Shown piece by piece: positions 5,890 to 11,970 of a stretch of 11,970 nt of DNA. How positions within the stretch are numbered: position 1 is the stretch's first letter; the number at the start of each line of letters is the position of its first letter. The notes under the pieces are model-generated. The model was not told the DNA's origin. It searched no databases and saw only the letters and a program-made list of their open reading frames with translations. The stretch is from UBA1822 sp963634795 (GTDB taxonomy: Bacteria > Bacillota > Negativicutes > Veillonellales > Dialisteraceae), in assembly GCA_963634795.1 (NCBI GenBank), contig CAVHDO010000041.1, positions 1 to 11,970 of the forward strand. Reading direction: 5' to 3'. The translations under genes and the position numbers were made by a program.

Positions 5890-7409
5890 CAAAATTTGCG
5901 ATGTTTCAAGGGACGAGCTCTCATGTGGGGAAAAGCATTCTGACGACGGCGCTTTGCCGGATTTTGAAACAGGACGGCTACAAGGTCGCGCCGTTCAAAG
6001 CGCAAAACATGGCGCTCAATTCGTACGTGACGCAGGGCGGCGGGGAAATGGGGCGCTCGACGGTGGCGCAGGCGGAAGCGGCCGGGATCGCGCCCGAGGT
6101 GGAAATGAATCCGGTGCTTTTGAAACCGACGGGAAATTCCTGCTCGCAAGTGATTTTGCTCGGGAAATCCGTCGGCAATTACAGCGCGAAAGATTACCAG
6201 GAGCGCTACAGCCAGCAGGCGTGGGATTCGGTCGTCAAAGCGCTCGATTACATGAAAGAACATTTCGATGTCCTCGTCATTGAGGGGGCGGGGAGTCCGG
6301 CGGAAGTCAATCTGAAAAAGAATGACATTGTGAATATGCGGATTGCGAAGACGCTCGGCGCGCCGGTGTTCCTGATTGCCGATATCGATCGCGGCGGGGC
6401 GCTGGCGTCCATTGTCGGGACGCTGATGCTGCTCGACGAAGATGAACGCGCGCTTGTCCGCGGTCTTGTGATTAATAAATTCCGCGGAGACATCACGCTT
6501 CTGACGCCGGCGCTGGATTTTTTGAAAGAAAAAACGGGCGTCCCGGTCTTGGGCGTCATTCCGTATCTGGACAAGCTGGGAATCGACGACGAGGATTCCG
6601 TTTCCTTGCAAGATCTGCCGCATGACGATGTGATGCGCGACTTGCATATTGCGGTGGTGCAGACGCCGAAAATTTCCAATTTCACGGATTTTGACGCGCT
6701 CGCGCATGAGCCGGATGTGAATCTGCGTTTCGTGCAAAGGGGCGATCGTCTCGGGACGCCGGATCTGGTCATCTTGCCGGGCTCGAAGAATACGACGGAA
6801 GATTTGCTGTATTTGAAACGAAACGGGTACGCGGAGGAAATTGGCGAGCTGGCGGCAGCGGGCGTGCCGGTCATCGGGATTTGCGGCGGGTACCAAATGC
6901 TGGGCGAGGAGGTCCGCGATCCGCTGCACACGGAGAGCACGAACGACGCGGTCACGGGGCTGGGGCTTTTGCCGCTCGTGACGACGATGCGTGGGACGAA
7001 AAATACGTATCAGGTCATTTGCGATTGCGAGTCGCTCCCATTTCTGGGAATGGCATACGCCGGAGACAATTTGTCGGCGTACGAAATCCACATGGGCGAG
7101 ACGGTTTTCACGGACGAGGCGAGGACTCTCTTTCATATCAGGAAACGGAGTCTCAAGGACGTCGATTTGCAAGACGGCTGCATGAACGCGGCCGGGACGG
7201 TCTGGGGGACGTATTGCCACGGAATTTTCGACAATGACGAGCTGCGCCGCGCGGTGCTGAATGCGCTCCGGGAAAAGAAAGGATTGCCCGCGCTGCCGGT
7301 TTCTTTCGCGTATCGCGCGTACAAAGAATCGGAATTTGACCGCTTGGCCGAAACTGTCCGGAAACATTTCGACATGGAGGCCTTTTACCGCATTCTGGAG
7401 GGCGAATGA
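5886..7409 (+). CDS. cobQ: Cobyric acid synthase (glutamine-hydrolysing)
   Basis: CobQ, called CbiP in the anaerobic pathway, amidates the b, d, e and g side chains of adenosylcobyrinic acid a,c-diamide, using glutamine and ATP. The 507 residues match the family. The N-terminal dethiobiotin-synthetase-like ATP-binding domain begins FQGTSSHVGKS (7-17), followed by APFKAQNMALNS and then VIEGAGSPAEVNL. The C-terminal class I glutamine amidotransferase-like domain has the nucleophile Cys333 in GICGGYQMLG and His445 in GTYCHGIF. Both catalytic residues are present. Its ends overlap cobU and cbiB by 4 bp each, so it is the second gene of a translationally coupled chain. Confidence 0.97.
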   Translation: MTKFAMFQGTSSHVGKSILTTALCRILKQDGYKVAPFKAQNMALNSYVTQGGGEMGRSTVAQAEAAGIAPEVEMNPVLLKPTGNSCSQVILLGKSVGNYSAKDYQERYSQQAWDSVVKALDYMKEHFDVLVIEGAGSPAEVNLKKNDIVNMRIAKTLGAPVFLIADIDRGGALASIVGTLMLLDEDERALVRGLVINKFRGDITLLTPALDFLKEKTGVPVLGVIPYLDKLGIDDEDSVSLQDLPHDDVMRDLHIAVVQTPKISNFTDFDALAHEPDVNLRFVQRGDRLGTPDLVILPGSKNTTEDLLYLKRNGYAEEIGELAAAGVPVIGICGGYQMLGEEVRDPLHTESTNDAVTGLGLLPLVTTMRGTKNTYQVICDCESLPFLGMAYAGDNLSAYEIHMGETVFTDEARTLFHIRKRSLKDVDLQDGCMNAAGTVWGTYCHGIFDNDELRRAVLNALREKKGLPALPVSFAYRAYKESEFDRLAETVRKHFDMEAFYRILEGE

Positions 7410-8410
7410 CGGACATCCTGTGGGTGGCGGCCACGCCGGCGCTGGCGTTTTTGCTGGACACGCTCTTGGGCGATCCGCATTCGTCCTGGCATCCGGTCGT
7501 CCTGATCGGGCGCCTGATTTCCGCTTGCGAGAAACTTTTGTATCCGCGAAACGCCGCGTCGCCCGCTCGTTTATTTTGGGGCGGCGCGCTGGTCGTGGCG
7601 CTCGTCGTCGGCATCGTCGGCGCGTTGATGGGGGCGCTCACGGTGTGGGCGAAGGAAACCGGGCCGGTCGTCTATGCAGCGGTCTCGGCCGTCGTTTTGT
7701 ATTTTACGATTTCTCCGCGGGCGCTCTTGCGGGACGGGATGGCGATTGTGAATCTGCTCCGCGCCGGAAAATTGCCGGAAGCGAGGCATCGCCTGTCCTG
7801 GATTGTCGGGCGCGACACGGACGATTTGGAGGAGCCGGACATCGCGCGCGGCGTCGTGGAAACGATTGCGGAGAATACGACGGACGGCGTGCTCTCCCCA
7901 CTGTTTTATTTTCTGCTCGCGGGGCCCGTCGGCGCGGCTTGCTATCGCGCGGCGAATACGATGGATTCCATGCTGGGCTACAAAAATGAGCGGTATTTGT
8001 ATTTCGGGCGGGTCGCGGCGCGGCTGGACGATGTCTTGAATTACATCCCCGCGCGGCTGACGTTTCTTTTATTCGTTGTATCGGCGTGGATTTTGGGCTA
8101 CGACGCGAAAAATGCGTGGCGCATCGGGCTCCGGGACGCGAAGAAACACCCGAGTCCGAATGGAGGCTACGCGGAAGCACCGACGGCGGGCGCGCTCCAT
8201 GTGCGGCTCGGCGGATGGAATCGGTATGAAGGGAAACCGGAATTTCGCGAATACATGGGGGACGCGGACAGGCCCTTGGCGGCGGCGGATATCACGGCGT
8301 CCGTCAAAATCATGTACGCGGCGACAATCATGTTTCTTCTTTTGATGACGGGAATTTTTTGGATAGGACATACCACATGGGACCTTTTCTGGTGGGGCTT
8401 CAATTTCTGA
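7406..8410 (+). CDS. cbiB: Adenosylcobinamide-phosphate synthase, membrane protein
   Basis: CbiB joins aminopropanol, usually as its O-phosphate, to the propionate of adenosylcobyric acid. The 334 residues are in the usual range. Family signatures are DTLLGDPHSSWHPV at 18-31; VETIAENTTDGVLSPLFY at 151-168; and the run through RAANTMDSMLGYKNERY and GRVAARLDDVLNYIPARL. Hydrophobic segments at roughly 4-20, 58-76, 85-99, 217-232 and 302-321 make it an integral membrane protein. GGAGG lies 4 nt before the ATG, which overlaps the cobQ stop. The supply of the aminopropanol moiety is encoded downstream by the PduX-like and CobD genes. In some bacteria the gene is named cobD, which should not be confused with the decarboxylase at 9971. 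Confidence 0.96.
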   Translation: MTDILWVAATPALAFLLDTLLGDPHSSWHPVVLIGRLISACEKLLYPRNAASPARLFWGGALVVALVVGIVGALMGALTVWAKETGPVVYAAVSAVVLYFTISPRALLRDGMAIVNLLRAGKLPEARHRLSWIVGRDTDDLEEPDIARGVVETIAENTTDGVLSPLFYFLLAGPVGAACYRAANTMDSMLGYKNERYLYFGRVAARLDDVLNYIPARLTFLLFVVSAWILGYDAKNAWRIGLRDAKKHPSPNGGYAEAPTAGALHVRLGGWNRYEGKPEFREYMGDADRPLAAADITASVKIMYAATIMFLLLMTGIFWIGHTTWDLFWWGFNF

Positions 8411-9117
8411 CGCGGATTCATCTTCGCAGGGAAACGGAATGGAGCGACGAAAATTTCGGGAAAAGTGTGAAATGGTTTCCTTTGATTGGCGGCGTGGTCG
8501 GCCTTTGCCTTGCGGCGCTGTATTTTGTGCTGGAAAATTTTCATGCGCCGCTTTTGACGGCGTTTCTGCTGGTCGCGGCGGAAATTTTTCTGACGGGCGG
8601 TCTCCTGATCGACGGGCTCACGGATGCGGCGGACGGCCTCTTTTCGGGACGCAGCCGGGAGCGGGCGCTGGCCATCATGAAGGACAGTCTCATCGGAAGC
8701 TTCGGTCTCATGGCGTTCGTCTTATTGGTCGGATTGAAAACGACGGCGCTCGCTTCGGCGGGAGGAAATTTATATTTGCTGCTGGTGGCGATGCCGGTCG
8801 TCGGTCGATTCAATTTGGTCGTGTCCATTTGTGAATATCCGTACGCGCGCGAGCAGGGCTTCGGGAAATCTTTTGCGACGTATCGCGATGCGTATGCGGT
8901 GCCCTTCGCTTTCGTGACGACGCTCTTGCCGGCGCTGTATTTCGGTTTCCTGTATTTGATGTTGGCCGGCATCGGAATTTTGACGGGACTTTTTTTGAAT
9001 CGTTGGATTGTTTCCAAAATCGGCGGGACGACGGGCGACACGTACGGATTTGTGACGGAAATCACGGAAGCGGTGCTCGCGCTTTGCTTAGTCTTGCTGA
9101 CGGGAGGCGCTGCATGA
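8377..9117 (+). CDS. cobS: Adenosylcobinamide-GDP ribazoletransferase (cobalamin synthase)
   Basis: CobS joins adenosylcobinamide-GDP to alpha-ribazole or its 5'-phosphate at the membrane, giving adenosylcobalamin (5'-phosphate) and GMP. The ATG at 8377 is chosen because AGGA lies 8 nt upstream; a TTG at 8359 would add six residues. The 246 residues contain LIDGLTDAADGLFSG with acidic residues from Asp79 to Asp86, the metal-binding signature of the family, and TTGDTYGFVTEITE near 218-231. Several long hydrophobic segments fit an integral membrane protein beside CbiB. The start lies 34 bp inside cbiB, and the end overlaps the next gene by 4 bp. Confidence 0.95.
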   Translation: MGPFLVGLQFLTRIHLRRETEWSDENFGKSVKWFPLIGGVVGLCLAALYFVLENFHAPLLTAFLLVAAEIFLTGGLLIDGLTDAADGLFSGRSRERALAIMKDSLIGSFGLMAFVLLVGLKTTALASAGGNLYLLLVAMPVVGRFNLVVSICEYPYAREQGFGKSFATYRDAYAVPFAFVTTLLPALYFGFLYLMLAGIGILTGLFLNRWIVSKIGGTTGDTYGFVTEITEAVLALCLVLLTGGAA

Positions 9118-9974
9118 CGCATATCGTCCGCGCGCCGGGCTCCTGCGGCGAATGGATCCAAGGGTATCTGGACGGCGCGTCATTCATGGTGACCTGTCCC
9201 ATCCGGCGCTATTCCGTCGCCGAAGCGCGGGAGGGAGCGCCGATTTCCCGTCTGCCGCAAAAAGCGGAAATGGCGCGGAGAAGGACGCTTGCCCGCCTCG
9301 GAATGAGCGGCCGCATCATCGACGTCCGGCTCTCGTCGGAAATTCCGATGGGGAAAGGGATGGCGTCGAGCACGGCGGACATCAGCGCGGTGTGCATGGC
9401 GACGGCGCTGGCCTGCGGGCGGAGTCTCACTCCGGAAGAGATTGCGGAGATTGCGATTTCCATCGAGCCGAGCGACGCGATTTTTTACGACGGCGTCGTC
9501 CGCTTCGATTATCGGAAAGGGAAACTTCTCAAGAAACTGGGCCCGGCGCCCGTGATGCGCATTTTGGTTTTTGATTGCGGCGGGGAAGTCGACACGCTCG
9601 TCTACAATTCGCGGAAAGATTTGATTTCGCTCCAAAAAGAAAATGAGAGCGTCATTCGCAAAGCCGTCGCACTTTTCGAGCGGGGGATGCAGGCGCAAAA
9701 TCCGGCGCTCATCGGGGAAGCGGCGACGCTGTCCGCCTTCGCCAATCAGCGACTTTTATACAAATCGGCGTTGGAGCCGCTGTATGAAACGGCGAAACAA
9801 TTCGGCGCGCTCGGAATCGTGGCGGCGCACAGCGGCACCGTCCTCGGCGTGATTGTGGGCGAGGAAACGGACGCGGCGGAGCTGCAAAGCATGATTTCGT
9901 ATCGATTGGGCGATTTGGTGACGTTTTTGGACAGCGTTTGCACCACAAATGAAGGGATGGTGACGGAAAAATGA
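9114..9974 (+). CDS. pduX: L-threonine kinase, PduX-like (GHMP kinase)
   Basis: PduX phosphorylates L-threonine with ATP to L-threonine O-3-phosphate, the substrate of the CobD decarboxylase. The 286 residues start at the ATG overlapping the cobS stop, with GGGAGG 6 nt upstream. Residues 5-14 (VRAPGSCGEW) are the N-terminal GHMP strand, and IPMGKGMASSTADISA (77-92) is the glycine-rich ATP loop. The EPSDAIFYDGVV block and the C-terminal AAHSGTVLGVIV motif match the PduX branch of the GHMP family. Its place directly before cobD, inside the cobalamin operon, supports this role over other GHMP kinases such as galactokinase or homoserine kinase. The assignment is by family resemblance and context; the substrate is untested. 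Confidence 0.88.
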   Translation: MTHIVRAPGSCGEWIQGYLDGASFMVTCPIRRYSVAEAREGAPISRLPQKAEMARRRTLARLGMSGRIIDVRLSSEIPMGKGMASSTADISAVCMATALACGRSLTPEEIAEIAISIEPSDAIFYDGVVRFDYRKGKLLKKLGPAPVMRILVFDCGGEVDTLVYNSRKDLISLQKENESVIRKAVALFERGMQAQNPALIGEAATLSAFANQRLLYKSALEPLYETAKQFGALGIVAAHSGTVLGVIVGEETDAAELQSMISYRLGDLVTFLDSVCTTNEGMVTEK

Positions 9975-11038
9975 AAAAAGAAGAGCACGGCGGCGACATT
10001 TTTGGCTTGTCGGCAGTGGAGCGGGAATCGATTCTGGATTTTTCCGTCAATATCAATCCGCTCGGTCTTTCGCCGCGAGGAAAGGAAGCGCTTCTTTCGG
10101 GACTTCTGCGGGAAATCACGCGCTATCCGGATATCGCTTGTCGTGATTTGAAACGGGCGGTTTCTTCCTATTGCGGCGTCTTGCCCGAGCATATCTTGTG
10201 CGGAAACGGCGCCACGGAGCTCATTTACGCTCTCGTCCGCGTCTTGCATCCGCCGGCGGTGTATGTGCCCGCCCCCTGTTTTTCCGAATACGCGAGAGCC
10301 GCAGAAGCGGAATCGATTCCTGTCAAAAGCTACGCGCTCGATCCCGAAAACGGATTTGCCGTGAAAGATTGGGACGCGCTTGCGTCTCTTCCGAAAGGCA
10401 GCGTGATTTTTGCCGGAAATCCGAACAATCCTGACGGACGGATTCTCCCTGCGGAAGATTTCGAGCGCCTTTCTGCCGCGGCCCAAGCGTGTGGCGGTCA
10501 TTTGGTGTTGGACGAATCCTTTGCGGATTTTGTCGGCGAGGATATTTCCTATCGGAATCGACTGGCCGAGAATCCGCACGTCATGATTGTTTCTTCTTTT
10601 ACAAAATTTTTTGCCGTGCCCGGCCTTCGCATCGGTTTCCTCTTTTCTGCGTCGCCGCGAATGGCGGAGATTGAAAAAACGCTCACGCCGTGGAATGTGA
10701 ACGGCCCCGTGCAGCTCTATTTGCGTCATGCGCTGGAAGATGTCGAATACATACAAATGACGCGTGAATTTTTACGGGAAGAAAGCGGCCGAATGCGAAA
10801 AGAATTGGAAACCGTTTCCGGTCTTGCCGTCTATCCCGGCGCGGCGAATTTTATTTTGCTTCGCCTCACAAATGGGCGTGACGCCGCGTGGCTCCAAGAA
10901 AAATTATCCGGCAAACACATTTTGATTCGCCAATGCGGCAATTACGAAGGCTTGGACGAAACATGGTTCCGCGTCGCCATCCGCACGCGAGAGGAAAATG
11001 AGCGCTTGCTTTCCGCGCTTCGGGAGATTCTATCATGA
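9971..11038 (+). CDS. cobD: L-threonine-O-3-phosphate decarboxylase (PLP enzyme)
   Basis: CobD removes carbon dioxide from threonine phosphate, giving (R)-1-amino-2-propanol O-2-phosphate for CbiB. It is a fold-type I aminotransferase relative, 355 residues here. FSVNINPLG marks the N-terminus, and GNGATELIYAL the cofactor phosphate-binding loop. NPNNPDG lies at 150-156, Asp181 (in LVLDESFADF) should contact the PLP ring nitrogen, Lys212 in SSFTKFFAVPGLRIG forms the Schiff base, and Arg334 binds the substrate carboxylate. Histidinol-phosphate aminotransferase is the close look-alike; the operon position and the adjacent threonine kinase favour CobD. The gene overlaps both neighbours by 4 bp. 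The start lacks a strong Shine-Dalgarno site, so expression may rely on coupling. Confidence 0.93.
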   Translation: MKKEEHGGDIFGLSAVERESILDFSVNINPLGLSPRGKEALLSGLLREITRYPDIACRDLKRAVSSYCGVLPEHILCGNGATELIYALVRVLHPPAVYVPAPCFSEYARAAEAESIPVKSYALDPENGFAVKDWDALASLPKGSVIFAGNPNNPDGRILPAEDFERLSAAAQACGGHLVLDESFADFVGEDISYRNRLAENPHVMIVSSFTKFFAVPGLRIGFLFSASPRMAEIEKTLTPWNVNGPVQLYLRHALEDVEYIQMTREFLREESGRMRKELETVSGLAVYPGAANFILLRLTNGRDAAWLQEKLSGKHILIRQCGNYEGLDETWFRVAIRTREENERLLSALREILS

Positions 11039-11685
11039 TTCAAATTTATTTTTTGCGCCACGGGCAGACGGAGTGGAACGCGCTCCAAAAATTTCAGGGC
11101 TCGAAAGATGTGCCGCTGTCCAAAAAAGGAATCGAGCAGGCCGAACGAGCCGCCGGTTATTTTTCGGATGATATCAATCTCGATGCGATTTACACGAGCC
11201 CGCTCCGGCGCGCTTACGATACGGCGCAAATTTTGGGAGAGAGCCAAGGAATCGACGTTGAAATCGTGCCGGCATTCTCGGAAATTTCCTTCGGCGCGTG
11301 GGAAGGCCTGACGCATAAAGAAATCGAAGCGAAATGGCCGCGCGAATTGGAGACGCTGTACAGCTGCCCGCATTGGTGGAAAATTCCCGGGGCGGAAACT
11401 TTCGAGGCCGTCAGAGAGCGCGCCATGCAGGGATTGCAGCCGATTCTGGACAAATGGGACACGGAAGAAGACAAAGACGACGAGTCCTACGATGAAGAAA
11501 AACGCATCCTCATCGTCAGCCACGGCGTCACCATCCGCATGCTCCTCTGCGGCCTCCTGGCCCTTCCCATCGGCTCCTCTTGGCGTTTCAATATCGGAAA
11601 CGCGAGCATCTCCCGCGTCGATCACTACGGCGAATTTCAAAATTGGTTGTCGTTTCTGAATTACACTGACCATTTGATGCAATAA
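11035..11685 (+). CDS. cobC: Histidine phosphatase, probable alpha-ribazole phosphatase
   Basis: This 216-residue member of the phosphoglycerate-mutase-like histidine phosphatases probably removes the 5'-phosphate of alpha-ribazole phosphate or adenosylcobalamin phosphate. LRHGQTEWN at 7-15 carries the phosphorylated His9 and Arg8. TSPLRRAYDTA carries the second arginine, Glu83 in EISFGAWEG is the general acid region, and SHGVTIRML has the second His (163). The substrate is inferred from being the last gene of the cobalamin operon, because sequence alone cannot separate CobC from other members. One oddity is an acidic insert at 142-155 with ten Asp or Glu in fourteen residues, just before the final core strand. 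GGGAG lies 8 nt upstream of the start, which overlaps cobD by 4 bp. Confidence 0.88.
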   Translation: MIQIYFLRHGQTEWNALQKFQGSKDVPLSKKGIEQAERAAGYFSDDINLDAIYTSPLRRAYDTAQILGESQGIDVEIVPAFSEISFGAWEGLTHKEIEAKWPRELETLYSCPHWWKIPGAETFEAVRERAMQGLQPILDKWDTEEDKDDESYDEEKRILIVSHGVTIRMLLCGLLALPIGSSWRFNIGNASISRVDHYGEFQNWLSFLNYTDHLMQ

Positions 11686-11693
11686 ATTTTTTC

Positions 11694-11740
11694 AAGGGGC
11701 TGTGAAAAAATGATTTTCATTTTTTCGCGGCTCTTTTTAT
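11694..11740 (+). terminator. Terminator of the cobalamin operon
   Basis: GGGCTGTGAAAAAATG (11697-11712) pairs with CATTTTTTCGCGGCTC (11718-11733), a 16-bp stem with three G-U pairs and a 5-nt loop, followed by five T residues. It begins about 10 bp after the cobC stop and closes the seven-gene unit. Confidence 0.92.
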
Positions 11741-11970
11741 GTGAAATCATGCGGGGAGCTTCCCCGCAGAACTCCTTACAGCACTTCATTTCCCTTCTTT
11801 TCCGAAAAAGAAGGGAAACGAAGCAAAGGGAAGAAATCGCCGCCAGGGCAAAATTCGCCTCCGCTCAGGGGCGCCGCCGCTCGGCCTTGCCAATGCTAAC
11901 GTCACCGATACGCGAAACTTTTACATCATGACGCATTCTTACCACGCAAGGCCGCGAGACGCGTCGGCGC
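11741..11970. other. Gene-free right end with two further hairpins
   Basis: GCGGGGA and TCCCCGC (11751-11767) form a perfect 7-bp stem. A longer one pairs CTTCATTTCCCTTCTTT (11784-11800) with the complementary arm ending at 11823, with one mismatch. Neither is followed by a T-run on the plus strand. The rest (11824-11970) contains short frames without ribosome binding sites. Parts of the purine-rich arm resemble the left window edge (121-140), which suggests another dispersed spacer element. Confidence 0.5.

Noticed and set aside
5799..7367. Minus-strand open frame of 522 codons
   Set aside because: It is a shadow of cobQ on the opposite strand. It is arginine- and histidine-rich, with no start signal and no recognisable domain.
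11710..11931. Plus-strand frame of 73 codons at the right end
   Set aside because: It begins within the operon terminator hairpin and runs through two other hairpins, with no start signal.

Overview
The window reads as chromosomal DNA of a Gram-positive-lineage anaerobe (Bacillota). A member of the Negativicutes, such as a Selenomonas relative, is my best guess. The reasons are the adjacent DUF2922 and DUF1659 genes, a compact anaerobic-type cobalamin late-assembly operon that includes a PduX-like kinase, Shine-Dalgarno sites of the GGAGG type, and intergenic DNA crowded with short tandem and dispersed repeats. This assignment is inference; no rRNA or marker gene is present.

Layout. Positions 1-160 hold a rho-independent terminator and a 7-bp tandem repeat. 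Positions 169-1000 carry two paralogous small genes on the minus strand (261-521 and 604-861). They look like orphan immunity proteins of polymorphic toxin systems, and short reading-frame scraps lie around them. Next come DUF1659 and DUF2922 genes, also on the minus strand (1023-1449), ending in their own terminator. Positions 1450-3000 contain no convincing gene. They hold an 82-bp direct repeat in two copies, a perfect inverted repeat, a 9-bp tandem repeat and finally a promoter. Positions 3005-4905 encode a type II restriction-modification pair on the plus strand: a C5-cytosine methyltransferase followed, with a 4-bp overlap, by an Eco47II/Sau96I-type endonuclease predicted to cut GGNCC. 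A terminator follows. A second repeat-rich spacer (4944-5295) ends in a promoter module closely resembling the one in front of the methyltransferase.

Positions 5296-11685 form one tightly packed plus-strand operon: cobU-cobQ(cbiP)-cbiB-cobS-pduX-like-cobD-cobC. Five of the six junctions are ATGA overlaps and the sixth overlaps by 34 bp. Together the products take adenosylcobyrinic acid a,c-diamide to adenosylcobalamin. CobQ amidates the corrin side chains. The PduX-like kinase and CobD make aminopropanol phosphate from threonine, and CbiB attaches it. CobU activates the product with GTP, CobS joins it to alpha-ribazole (phosphate), and CobC removes the phosphate. CobT and the corrin-ring genes are not in the window, and no cobalamin riboswitch is visible before cobU. 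The operon ends at a very long terminator hairpin, and the last 230 bases hold further hairpins but no gene I can support.

I did not find a clearly new multi-gene system. The points most worth checking are the duplicated promoter and spacer module shared by the restriction-modification and cobalamin operons, the tandem immunity-like paralogues with possible toxin remnants, and the 82-bp repeat pair.
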